Shown here: positions 5,953 through 11,658 of the stretch, one piece after another
Position numbering within the stretch: position 1 is the stretch's first letter
Layout of the letters: each line of letters starts with the position of its first letter
Origin: an uncultured bacterium
GTDB taxonomy: Bacteria > Patescibacteriota > Minisyncoccia > Phycocordibacterales > UBA9973
Length of the DNA stretch: 12,312 nt
Direction of reading: 5' to 3'
Assembly (NCBI GenBank): GCA_903891365.1
Contig: CAITEG010000041.1
Coordinates: 1 to 12,312, forward strand
The notes under the pieces: generated by a model
What the model was told of the DNA's origin: nothing
Seen by the model: the letters and a program-made list of their open reading frames with translations, nothing else
Database searches by the model: none
Position numbers and translations under genes: made by a program

Positions 5953-6186
5953 TTAGGTTTCCAATTTGTTCAATTGATCCACAAGTTTGTTACTGACAAA
6001 GAAACCAATAGCTCCAACAACAAACAATGCAAGTAATAGCACCATGGTATCCTTGGACATATCCCCACCAATAGTATTACTTTGAAAATTTTTAATACCA
6101 TCCTGAAGGATTTTTCCAAAAAACCCCAGCAACCCAATCAACTGAAGGGAAAAGAAAATGTGATACAACACCTTTTTTGTTTTCAT
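5953..6186 (-). CDS. Small two-helix membrane protein, unknown function
   Basis: I do not recognise this 77-aa protein. It has a basic N-terminus (MKTKKVLYH), a hydrophobic segment at about 7-25, a polar loop at about 26-46 (GKILQDGIKNFQSNTIGGDMSKD), a second hydrophobic segment at about 47-65, and a short charged tail. A two-pass inner-membrane protein with both ends on the same side is likely. It forms its own unit, with a promoter at 6251-6279 and a terminator at 5898-5931, and is one of the elements separating rplE from rpsN. The ATG is preceded by TTAGAAAA, without a Shine-Dalgarno. Being bounded by its own promoter and terminator argues that it is a real gene. Confidence 0.75.
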   Translation of the reverse strand: MKTKKVLYHIFFSLQLIGLLGFFGKILQDGIKNFQSNTIGGDMSKDTMVLLLALFVVGAIGFFVSNKLVDQLNKLET

Positions 6187-6250
6187 TTTTCTAAGATTTA
6201 ATTAAACAAATATGAAAAGAAAATATATTAAAAATGAGCTTTATAATGAA

Positions 6251-6279
6251 GGTATACACCCGAGGCCCAATTTTGTCAA
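6251..6279 (-). promoter_or_regulatory. Promoter of the 77-aa membrane protein gene
   Basis: TTGACA (6274-6279), 17-bp spacer, TATACC (6251-6256). It directly follows the terminator at 6289-6324. The 13-mer starting at the -35 box, TTGACAAAATTGG, is repeated exactly at the promoter of the 139-aa gene. Confidence 0.65.
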
Positions 6280-6288
6280 TTATAACTA

Positions 6289-6324
6289 AAAAAGAGCCTA
6301 TTGCTTAGCAATACGGCTCTTTTT
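6289..6324 (-). terminator. Intrinsic terminator, likely bidirectional
   Basis: AAAAAGAGCC (6289-6298) pairs with GGCTCTTTTT (6315-6324), with an inner stem ATTGC/GCAAT around TTA (6300-6312). It lies 20 bp after the 40-aa gene stop. T-runs occur on both strands. Confidence 0.88.
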
Positions 6325-6344
6325 ATAATCCTCTTGGGATTAAA

Positions 6345-6467
6345 TTACGGTTGATCTTGTTCGGTCGACAGATAAGTAGGGTATTCACGAATCTCTGTCT
6401 CACTCACAATAGTTTTCTGCTGTTTCTCAGAAAAAACTTCTTCTGGTTGTTCATTTAAATCTGGCAT
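6345..6467 (-). CDS. Candidate 40-aa acidic mini-protein
   Basis: An ATG at 6465-6467 opens a frame of 40 codons ending in TAA at 6345-6347. The product starts MPDLNEQPEEVFSEKQ, continues with TIVSETEIREYPTYL and ends STEQDQP. It is acidic and rich in Glu and Gln, with no membrane segment and no motif I know. It lies 40 bp after the receiver-like gene and 20 bp before a strong terminator, so it fills the space between a gene and a terminator as a second cistron would. No Shine-Dalgarno, as elsewhere here. It could instead be an untranslated 3' region; only its position and open frame support it. Confidence 0.5.
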   Translation of the reverse strand: MPDLNEQPEEVFSEKQQKTIVSETEIREYPTYLSTEQDQP

Positions 6468-6507
6468 AGTGATTAATTTTTAATTCAACATAAGTATACC
6501 GTCTTTA

Positions 6508-6927
6508 CTAAAGATTAAAAATCTTGTCCAGGGCTTTTTGTAAATCTTGCATATACATATTGCCAAACTGGTTTTTGGGAATGAAGCCATCAATGAATTC
6601 ACTTTTTTTCGGTTCAAACTGGGAAAAAACAAAGAATTTACACTTAGGGTTAAGTGCTTTTATAATTTCAGCAAGACTTGCCCCGTTCTTCTCATTATCT
6701 GGTATGATTTCTCCATGAAGCTCTCGATAAGGAGAAAGCACATCATGAAACATATCACTTGAAATAACAACAAGTTCGCAATCAATTGGAACGACATCAA
6801 CAGCTTCATCAAATGAGCCTGTATAAATGAAATCTTCCTCTTTTAGTAGAGGAAATTGCTTAGCAATAGCACTTTTAAAGATATCCAGCCATTCAGGGAT
6901 ACTTTGGACAATTAAAACTTTTTTCAT
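6508..6927 (-). CDS. Receiver-domain-like protein with degenerate active site
   Basis: The 139-aa product looks like a stand-alone CheY-type fold. A first strand KKVLIVQS (2-9) is followed by a helix. A third strand CELVVISSD (50-58) follows, then a helix GASLAEIIKALNP (82-94), a strand KFFVFSQ (97-103) with Ser102 at the switch-Ser/Thr position, and FIPK with Lys118 at the conserved lysine. The N-terminal acidic pair (usually DD after strand 1) is missing, and the expected phospho-Asp position reads as Ser, with Asp58 displaced. Phosphorylation is therefore doubtful. No output domain or kinase is nearby. It is transcribed from its own promoter after the rplE terminator and followed by a 40-aa ORF. 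The receiver assignment is by pattern only. Confidence 0.55.
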   Translation of the reverse strand: MKKVLIVQSIPEWLDIFKSAIAKQFPLLKEEDFIYTGSFDEAVDVVPIDCELVVISSDMFHDVLSPYRELHGEIIPDNEKNGASLAEIIKALNPKCKFFVFSQFEPKKSEFIDGFIPKNQFGNMYMQDLQKALDKIFNL

Positions 6928-6958
6928 AGCACAATAATTTATTAATGAATTTTTCTAT

Positions 6959-6987
6959 ACATTACAATTTATAGCCAATTTTGTCAA
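6959..6987 (-). promoter_or_regulatory. Promoter of the receiver-like gene
   Basis: TTGACA (6982-6987) with TAATGT (6959-6964) at a 17-bp spacer; the -10 match is weak. It directly follows the rplE terminator. TTGACAAAATTGG is shared exactly with the promoter at 6251-6279, suggesting a common origin or shared control. Confidence 0.5.
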
Positions 6988-6994
6988 TGTAAAC

Positions 6995-7021
6995 AAAAAT
7001 ACCCCCGTTGGGGAGTATTTT
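6995..7021 (-). terminator. Intrinsic terminator after rplE
   Basis: On the minus strand AAAATACTCCC pairs with GGGGGTATTTT (one G-U pair) across a short CAAC loop, followed by TG and a further TTT. It ends 8 bp after the rplE stop and closes the rpsS-rplE unit. Confidence 0.85.
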
Positions 7022-7028
7022 AAAGTAT

Positions 7029-7568
7029 TTATTTCTTGAATGGTACACCGATAAGTTCAAAGAATTCTGTTGCTTCAGGCTTGGTCTTTGCTGTTGTTAC
7101 TATTGTAACTGCAAGTCCAAACACGTCTTTCAATTCTTCATCACCTGTCTCAGGGAAAATTGTGTGCTCTTTGATACTCATTGTAAGATTACCGATATTG
7201 TCCACAATCTTTCTTTCAATACCACGGAAGTCTTTTGTACGAGGGATAGCTACGTTTATAAGCTTGTCTAGGAATCCGTACATACGAGCTCCACGGAGAG
7301 TAACCATGACTCCTACAGGGTCGCCTAAACGAATCTTAAATGATGCAATAGACTTCTTTGCACTCTTTGTAGCTGGCTTCTGGCCGGTAATCTTTGCAAG
7401 TCTTTCTAGGACTAGCTTATTGTGATCTTTATTGCGCTTTAGTCCTGAACCTGTTCCTGAAGCTATCACCACCTTTACAAGGTGAGGTGCAGCCATAACA
7501 TTCTTATAGCCATACTTGGCTTTAAGTGTACTAAATGCTTTCTTCTCTTTTTGTTTTACTGTTTCCAT
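7029..7568 (-). CDS. rplE: 50S ribosomal protein L5
   Basis: Binds 5S rRNA with L18 and contacts P-site tRNA. The 179-aa protein has the family blocks HLVKVVIASGTG near the N-terminus, TGQKPATKSAKKSIASFKIR, GDPVGVMVTLRGARMYGFLDKL, then IPRTKDFRGI, and the C-terminal FPETGDEELKDVFGLAVTIVTTAKT-EA-FFELIGVPF pattern. Length is normal. It follows rplX by 8 bp and is the last gene of its unit: a terminator follows at once, so it is uncoupled from rpsN. Confidence 0.97.
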   Translation of the reverse strand: METVKQKEKKAFSTLKAKYGYKNVMAAPHLVKVVIASGTGSGLKRNKDHNKLVLERLAKITGQKPATKSAKKSIASFKIRLGDPVGVMVTLRGARMYGFLDKLINVAIPRTKDFRGIERKIVDNIGNLTMSIKEHTIFPETGDEELKDVFGLAVTIVTTAKTKPEATEFFELIGVPFKK

Positions 7569-7576
7569 AATATTTT

Positions 7577-7795
7577 TTAGTCTCTCTTAGCAACATTTGA
7601 TACGTGTATAGGTGTTGCGATTTCTAAAATCTGACTGATGTCTCCTTGCTTCTTTGCTTTGTGAGCTTTCTTTCTCAAATTTACTCCTTCTACAACAACT
7701 TTGTTCAAGGATGGTATAGCTTTTAGAACTTTACCCTTCTTTCCTTTGTTGGCACCAGCGATAACTATTACATTGTCTCCTTTTTTGATTTTCAT
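7577..7795 (-). CDS. rplX: 50S ribosomal protein L24 (short)
   Basis: Assembly initiator of the 50S subunit. I choose the ATG at 7793-7795, giving 72 aa beginning MKIKKGDNVIVIAGANKGKKGKV, the standard L24 KOW opening. A longer reading from a TTG at 7807 would overlap the rplN stop codon and add four unfamiliar residues. The KOW motif fills the N-terminal third. The C-terminal part is shorter than in E. coli (104 aa), ending at the IHVSNVAKRD region, so the distal zinc-like/C-terminal extension is absent. It starts 4 bp after the rplN stop. Confidence 0.93.
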   Translation of the reverse strand: MKIKKGDNVIVIAGANKGKKGKVLKAIPSLNKVVVEGVNLRKKAHKAKKQGDISQILEIATPIHVSNVAKRD

Positions 7796-7799
7796 ATAA

Positions 7800-8171
7800 T
7801 TAAACAACTTCTTGTGCTAATGAAATAATTTTCTGGTATCCTTTTTCTGCAAGTTCACGAGGAATAGGACCGAATACACGACCTCCTTTTGGATCAAGTT
7901 TGTCTTTTTCAAGAATCACAACTGCATTATCATCGAAACGAATGTATGATCCATCCTTTCTGCGGTAAGACTTTACAGTACGGACAACAACTGCTTGGTG
8001 AACATCCTTCTTCTTTACAGCCTTACGAGGATCAGCAATCTTGACTGAGATCATAACTTTCTCGCCGATACCAGCATAGCGCTTCTTTGAAGCACCAAGT
8101 ACCTTGAAAACCTTTCCGACTTTACCGCCGGCATTATCTGTTATAACTACTACTGTTCCGTCTTGAATCAT
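7800..8171 (-). CDS. rplN: 50S ribosomal protein L14
   Basis: Large-subunit interface protein contributing to an intersubunit bridge. The 123-aa product has MIQDGTVVVITDNAGGK at the start (family: MIQxxTxLxVADNSGAK), VGDKVMISVK-like GEKVMISVKIADP, the KKKDVHQAVVVRTVKSYRRKDGSYIRFDDNAVV block, and a FGPIPRELAEKGYQKIISLA ending, all diagnostic. Length matches the family. It starts 7 bp after rpsQ. Confidence 0.97.
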   Translation of the reverse strand: MIQDGTVVVITDNAGGKVGKVFKVLGASKKRYAGIGEKVMISVKIADPRKAVKKKDVHQAVVVRTVKSYRRKDGSYIRFDDNAVVILEKDKLDPKGGRVFGPIPRELAEKGYQKIISLAQEVV

Positions 8172-8178
8172 AAATTTA

Positions 8179-8424
8179 TTAAATAATTACTTTAAAATGC
8201 TTATCTTTTGACATTGGCTTTGTCTCTTCGATTTCGACTCTGTCTCCAATCTTCTTCACATTGTTCTCATCGTGGGCTTTATAGTTCTTTGTCTTCTTGA
8301 TTCTCTTGCCGTATTTCTTGTGTTCAACAAAGCGTGTAACTTCGACAACAACTGTTTTATTCATTTTGTCTGAGATTACAACTCCCTTTAGAATCTTATT
8401 TGTTTTTTTGTTTGGTGTTTCCAT
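8179..8424 (-). CDS. rpsQ: 30S ribosomal protein S17
   Basis: Primary 16S rRNA-binding protein. The 81-aa product carries LKGVVISDKMNKTVVVEV, HKKYGKRIKKTKNYKAHDE, then IGDRVEIEETKPMSKDKHFKV, the full S17 OB-fold signature. It begins 9 bp after rplP. In most bacteria rpmC (L29) lies between these two genes; here there is no room for it, and the S17 N-terminus (about 10 residues before the fold) is too short to be an L29 fusion. Confidence 0.96.
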   Translation of the reverse strand: METPNKKTNKILKGVVISDKMNKTVVVEVTRFVEHKKYGKRIKKTKNYKAHDENNVKKIGDRVEIEETKPMSKDKHFKVII

Positions 8425-8433
8425 ATATAAAAA

Positions 8434-8850
8434 TTATCTTGCTACTACACGTGTTGATATTGGCAACTTTGTTCCTGCTTTACGAAGGGCTTCCTTCGCA
8501 ATAGCATCTGTTACTCCATCAACTTCAAATAATATTCGGCCTGGGCGAACATCTAAGCAGTAACCCTGTGGATCTCCTTTACCCTTTCCCATACCTACTT
8601 CTGCAGGTTTTGCTGTAAATGGTCTGTCTGGAAAAACTCTTATCCACATGCGTCCAGTTTTACCTAGAGCTCTGTGTCCTGCTTTACGAGCAGACTCGAG
8701 TTGGTTTGAGCGAACACGTCCTCCTGACATAGCCTTAAGTCCAAATGCTCCAAAGGAAACTTTGATACCACGAGTGTCAGGTGTGACCTTTGTCATGTCA
8801 GTTCTACTTGTTTGCCACTTTCTGTATTTTACTTTTTTAGGTGTTAACAT
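8434..8850 (-). CDS. rplP: 50S ribosomal protein L16
   Basis: Sits near the A-site tRNA elbow of the 50S. The 138-aa protein starts MLTPKKVKYRKWQ and has SFGAFGLKAM, then ESARKAGHRALGKTGRMWIRVFPD and TAKPAEVGMGKGKGDPQGYCLDVRPGRILFEVDGV, and ends with KLPISTRVV. These are all L16 landmarks. The segment replacing the usual QIEAARRA-TR reads QLESARKAGHR, a modest variant. It is 6 bp downstream of rpsC. Confidence 0.96.
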   Translation of the reverse strand: MLTPKKVKYRKWQTSRTDMTKVTPDTRGIKVSFGAFGLKAMSGGRVRSNQLESARKAGHRALGKTGRMWIRVFPDRPFTAKPAEVGMGKGKGDPQGYCLDVRPGRILFEVDGVTDAIAKEALRKAGTKLPISTRVVAR

Positions 8851-8856
8851 AAAATT

Positions 8857-9546
8857 TTATTGTTTATAATTTCTTCTAGCTGGTGCGGGGGCAGCAGTAG
8901 AAAAAATTTCTCCTCTATAAATCCAGACCTTTATACCTATATCTCCATAACTCATATGAGCTTTCTCACGAGCAAAGTCAACGTCTGCACGGAAAGTCTG
9001 TAGAGGAATAGAACCACGCTTGATCTGCTCACTGCGGGCGATTTCTGCACCTCCTAGACGCCCCCCCAAGTATATACGAGCTCCTTTAACTCCACGAGCT
9101 GTCATAACCTTTTCGATTGTCTGCTTCATAACACGGCGGAAAGGAAGTCTCTTCTCAAGTCCTTCTGCAATCATACATGCAACTATTGCTGCATCAGCGT
9201 CTGGATTTCCTACTTCTAGAATATCTAGCTTGAAATCTTCAGGAATGACAACACCACGCTTCTTCAGAGTAGCAACTAGATCTGCCTTAAGCTTTAAAGC
9301 ACCGTCACCTCCGCGTCCGATTATCATACCAGGGCGTGAAGTGAAGATCATAACCTTTGTAGCTTTTGCACTTCTGTCTATCTCAACTCTTGAAATGTAA
9401 AAACCGCGCAACTTCTTCATAAGAAATTCACGAATAACAACGTCACTCTTCAGTAAATCTTTGTATTTCTTATCAGCAAACCAGCGTGACTTCCAGTCAC
9501 GGAGTGTTACTAATCTATGTGCGTATGGATGGACAACTTTTGACAT
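8857..9546 (-). CDS. rpsC: 30S ribosomal protein S3
   Basis: Small-subunit head protein at the mRNA entry channel. The 229-aa protein starts MSKVVHPYAHRL followed by RDWKSRWFA, has the KH-type loop IIGRGG at 75-80, and the C-terminal domain with RRVMKQTIEKVMTARGVKGARIYLGGRLGGAEIARSE and the IPLQTFRADVDFA block. Length is typical. A seven-C run at 9061-9067 (GGG GGG C in the coding strand) encodes part of LGGRLGG and stays in frame. It starts 4 bp after rplV. Confidence 0.97.
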   Translation of the reverse strand: MSKVVHPYAHRLVTLRDWKSRWFADKKYKDLLKSDVVIREFLMKKLRGFYISRVEIDRSAKATKVMIFTSRPGMIIGRGGDGALKLKADLVATLKKRGVVIPEDFKLDILEVGNPDADAAIVACMIAEGLEKRLPFRRVMKQTIEKVMTARGVKGARIYLGGRLGGAEIARSEQIKRGSIPLQTFRADVDFAREKAHMSYGDIGIKVWIYRGEIFSTAAPAPARRNYKQ

Positions 9547-9550
9547 AAAA

Positions 9551-9991
9551 TTATTCTTTGACTTCTGTTTTCTTAGTTACTTTCGACTTCTTTGCTACAA
9601 CTTTCTTTTCTGTCTTTTCTTTTACTACTTTTTCTTTCTTTTCTGCTTTTTTTGGTTTAGCTTCTACTCCTTTGTCTACAAGAGTAAGCATTATATGACT
9701 TGTACGCTTGTTGATTCTTGAAGCACTTCCGCGTGCGCGAGGCATTGAACGCTTAAGAACGATACCTTCATTTACTGTAACGTTTTCAACGTATAAATCC
9801 TCTGTATTCATTCCGGCACTCTTAGCATTGGCAACAGCTCCTGCTAGTAGCTTCTCCACTGGCAAAGCTGCTCTCTTTGGAAGATTCTGTAATTGAGTAA
9901 AAGCCTCGGAAACCCTTTTTCCTTTGATTAAGTCTGTCACAAGGCGAACCTTACGAGGAGACTGTCTGTAGTTTTTTAAAAATGCTTTCAT
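9551..9991 (-). CDS. rplV: 50S ribosomal protein L22 with lysine-rich tail
   Basis: Lines the peptide exit tunnel. The core (about residues 1-110) has YRQSPRKVRLVTDLIKGK, the KLLAGAVANAKSAGMNTEDLYV block and the tunnel-loop KRSMPRARGSASRINKRTSHI. The total of 146 aa exceeds the usual 110-115 because of a C-terminal tail of about 35 residues made mostly of Lys, Glu and Val. That tail also gives a biased composition on DNA level but no frameshift. It starts 82 bp after rpsS; the spacer contains no clear signal. Confidence 0.95.
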   Translation of the reverse strand: MKAFLKNYRQSPRKVRLVTDLIKGKRVSEAFTQLQNLPKRAALPVEKLLAGAVANAKSAGMNTEDLYVENVTVNEGIVLKRSMPRARGSASRINKRTSHIMLTLVDKGVEAKPKKAEKKEKVVKEKTEKKVVAKKSKVTKKTEVKE

Positions 9992-10073
9992 GTTTGTAGT
10001 TAAATTATTTTTACTAGATATTGCCTGCTGAGACTATAACTAATTTTTTACTTGTTTTCATAAGTTAAGTTAA

Positions 10074-10421
10074 TTATTTTTTCTTGGTATCGGTAGTCGT
10101 AGCTTTGGCTGACTTTGCTGCTGTAATTTCGGCCTCTTTCTTCTTCGCCTCTAATTCTTTCTGCATTTTACCTCCGTGTCTGACGAACTTACGTGTTAGT
10201 GAGAATTCTCCAAGTCTGTGCCCTACCATATCTTCACTGACGAGTACTTCTACATGGACCTTACCGTTGTGGACTCCAAATACGAAGCCGACCATTTCTG
10301 GTGATATCACGCATGCGCGTGACCATGTCTTAATAACGCCTGTTTCTAAAGGTTTCTTTCCGGCAATCTTTTTCAAAAGCCTCTCGTCTACATATGGTCC
10401 TTTTTTTAGTGATCTTGTCAT
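10074..10421 (-). CDS. rpsS: 30S ribosomal protein S19 with lysine/alanine tail
   Basis: Small-subunit head protein contacting S13. The 115-aa product starts MTRSLKKGPYVDERLLKK, has TWSRACVI (family IKTWSRRS-I), FGVHNGKVHVEVLVSEDMVGHRLGEFSLTRKFVRHGGK, the S19 signature. The core ends near residue 88; a tail rich in Lys, Ala and Thr follows, against a usual length of about 92. It is the first gene of its unit: its promoter is at 10472-10499 and the S10-operon genes normally preceding it (rplB, rplW, rplD, rplC, rpsJ) are not upstream in this window. Confidence 0.96.
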   Translation of the reverse strand: MTRSLKKGPYVDERLLKKIAGKKPLETGVIKTWSRACVISPEMVGFVFGVHNGKVHVEVLVSEDMVGHRLGEFSLTRKFVRHGGKMQKELEAKKKEAEITAAKSAKATTTDTKKK

Positions 10422-10471
10422 GTGTTTTTATGTTTTCCAATATAAATAAGCTCTTTTGAGCTCGTTGCTTC

Positions 10472-10499
10472 ATACTAGCAAATATAAAATAATTGTCAA
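10472..10499 (-). promoter_or_regulatory. Strong promoter for the rpsS-rplE unit
   Basis: TTGACA (10494-10499), 16-bp spacer, TAGTAT (10472-10477) preceded by TGC (extended -10). The TGC-TAGTAT-G box equals that of the rpsN promoter. Predicted start near 10465, giving a leader of about 45 nt that contains a small AGCTC/GAGCT hairpin (10449-10463). Confidence 0.75.
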
Positions 10500-10525
10500 A
10501 TGCAAAGACTAAAGACCTTAGATAA

Positions 10526-10566
10526 CACCTCACCCCCTACCCCCTCTCCAGATTACTGAAGAGGGG
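10526..10566 (+). repeat. Palindromic repeat copy A (CCTCACCCC family)
   Basis: A CACCTCACCCC-type lead-in followed by CCCCTCTCCAG, ATTA, then CTGAAGAGGGG. It matches copy B closely, with one mismatch in the right arm. It lies between the rpsS promoter and the terminator of the 150-aa gene. Confidence 0.85.
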
Positions 10567-10583
10567 AAAATTCAATATAAATG

Positions 10584-10624
10584 AAAAAACCGCCAGTTAA
10601 TGGGGTTTTTCCATTTACTAACGG
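10584..10624 (-). terminator. Terminator of the 150-aa gene
   Basis: On the minus strand CCGTTAGTAAATGG (10611-10624) pairs with CCATTAACTGGCGG (10590-10603) with three mismatches, followed by six T (10584-10589). It starts 15 bp after the gene's stop codon. Confidence 0.7.
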
Positions 10625-10638
10625 TTAATTAAAATTTT

Positions 10639-11091
10639 CTACTTTAAAAGAAGTTCCTTCCTGGACTGCAATACAAAGAATATCGAATCCTCTAATAAAT
10701 GCTTACGGTCGGAATTATTTCTCCATGGTTCGACAAAGAAATTTTCATTTGGATTTTCACTCATACAAAAAGTTCCCTCATTCCACAATGTAACATTAAC
10801 CCAATAATACTTACCATCAATGCCACATTTTCTTAAAAAGAAAATATTCTTACTGAAAAGAAATTTCTCTTCCAGAAACAACTTACTCTTTGTCATAATA
10901 AGCTCTTCAAATATCCCATGAAAAGAAAGGGATTCCAGTGTGACACCATTTAATAACGGAAGATCGCCCATGATATCACCATACTTAGAAGGAACAACGT
11001 CGTTAATGAGTTTGTAACCCTTTACAGCAACAAGAAGTGATGCTTCGTGTAATTCAAAATGAAAACCAATCGTTGGTTTTAAATATTTCAT
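10639..11091 (-). CDS. Orphan 150-aa protein, unknown function
   Basis: I do not recognise this protein. It starts MKYLKPTIGFHFELHEASLL, has no signal peptide and no membrane segment, and mixes hydrophobic strands with aromatic residues (YYWVNVTLWNEGTF near 96-109, EPWRNNSDRKHL near 121-132), so a soluble, probably mainly beta fold is likely. It is a one-gene unit: a candidate promoter at 11127-11155 and a terminator at 10584-10624. It lies between two palindromic repeats in the same orientation (copies A and B), next to the DUF559 gene, in what looks like an accessory patch between the ribosomal cluster and dgkA. No frame damage is seen. Confidence 0.75.
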   Translation of the reverse strand: MKYLKPTIGFHFELHEASLLVAVKGYKLINDVVPSKYGDIMGDLPLLNGVTLESLSFHGIFEELIMTKSKLFLEEKFLFSKNIFFLRKCGIDGKYYWVNVTLWNEGTFCMSENPNENFFVEPWRNNSDRKHLLEDSIFFVLQSRKELLLK

Positions 11092-11126
11092 CGTATTAAG
11101 TTTTAAGAATTTAACATTTTTTCTTC

Positions 11127-11155
11127 ACACTACATTTTCCAATCTGTAAAGTCAA
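11127..11155 (-). promoter_or_regulatory. Candidate promoter of the 150-aa gene
   Basis: TTGACT (11150-11155), 17-bp spacer, TAGTGT (11127-11132, weak -10). Predicted leader of about 30 nt. The spacing equals that of the other promoters here. Confidence 0.45.
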
Positions 11156-11176
11156 TGGGCGTTAGTTTCTTTAGAA

Positions 11177-11216
11177 CCACCTCACCCCTACCCCTCTCCA
11201 GATTACTGGAGAGGGG
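11177..11216 (+). repeat. Palindromic repeat copy B, overlapping the DUF559 stop codon
   Basis: CCACCTCACCCCTAC lead-in, then a perfect 11-bp stem CCCCTCTCCAG (11191-11201) and CTGGAGAGGGG (11206-11216) around ATTA. The TAA stop of the DUF559 gene (11203-11205) lies in the loop, and its last codons come from the right arm. Confidence 0.9.
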
Positions 11217-11571
11217 CTTTGGTTTCTAGGCTTATAATTTTTTCTTTGATTTTAATTAAAACATCAGATAGATTATTTTCTATTTCACTATTCCAAAACC
11301 TCATCAAAATTATATCCATATCCATCAAAACTTTTGCTCTCATTTCATCATACTCCTTAGCATCTTTTGATTCATGAACAGAACCATCTAGTTCTATGGC
11401 TAATTTATATTTAGGGGCGTAAAAGTCTACAACAAAACTACCGATAGGATGTTGCCTTCTAAATTTAATTCCAAGATTATTGTTCCTTAATTCTCTCCAG
11501 AGTATTTTTTCTGCTTCAGTCCCCCTTTTTCTTAAAAATCTAGCTTTAATTATATCTTTAAACTTAGACAT
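11203..11571 (-). CDS. DUF559 / Vsr-like PD-(D/E)xK endonuclease-fold protein
   Basis: The 122-aa protein fits the DUF559 family, related to Vsr mismatch endonucleases. Visible landmarks are EAEKILWRELRN at 19-30, GIKFRRQHPIGSFVVDFYAP at 34-53, and KLAIELDGSVH at 56-66. Asp49, Glu60 and Asp62 are likely metal or catalytic residues and His66 a likely partner. The tail (IMLMRFWNSEI-like, here ILMRFWNSEIENNL) is typical of the family. The true substrate is unknown. The final residues KAPLQ and the stop codon lie in palindromic copy B, and three inverted copies lie upstream of its start, so the gene is bracketed by repeats of one family. A TATAAT box sits 6 bp before the ATG. Acquisition by transfer is plausible. 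Confidence 0.85.
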   Translation of the reverse strand: MSKFKDIIKARFLRKRGTEAEKILWRELRNNNLGIKFRRQHPIGSFVVDFYAPKYKLAIELDGSVHESKDAKEYDEMRAKVLMDMDIILMRFWNSEIENNLSDVLIKIKEKIISLETKAPLQ

Positions 11572-11577
11572 AAATTA

Positions 11578-11583
11578 ATTATA
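11578..11583 (-). promoter_or_regulatory. Candidate -10 box for the DUF559 gene, possibly leaderless
   Basis: TATAAT on the minus strand, followed by exactly 6 bp and the ATG, the same layout as at adk. No good -35 box is seen (GATGAA at 17 bp). Confidence 0.4.
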
Positions 11584-11605
11584 CATCTAATTGTATTGAA
11601 TTCAT

Positions 11606-11636
11606 CCCCTCGCCAGTAATCTGGAGATGGTCGGGG
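11606..11636 (-). repeat. Palindromic repeat copy C
   Basis: CCCCTCGCCAG, TAAT, CTGGAGATGGTCGGGG: same family as A and B but in the opposite orientation and with an insertion in the right arm. First of three tandem units. Confidence 0.8.
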
Positions 11637-11658
11637 AATTTGTTTTTGTATTGTATTC

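Noticed and set aside
7008..7425. Plus-strand ORFs antisense to rplE
   Set aside because: They are shadows of the L5 gene, with no independent start context or family signal.
9061..9067. Seven-C run in rpsC as a possible phase-variation tract
   Set aside because: It encodes the conserved LGGRLGG block in frame; slippage in an essential ribosomal gene is unlikely.
10014..10042. Possible further TAG heptad array in the rpsS-rplV spacer
   Set aside because: CTA occurs at 10014, 10034 and 10040, without 7-nt steps.
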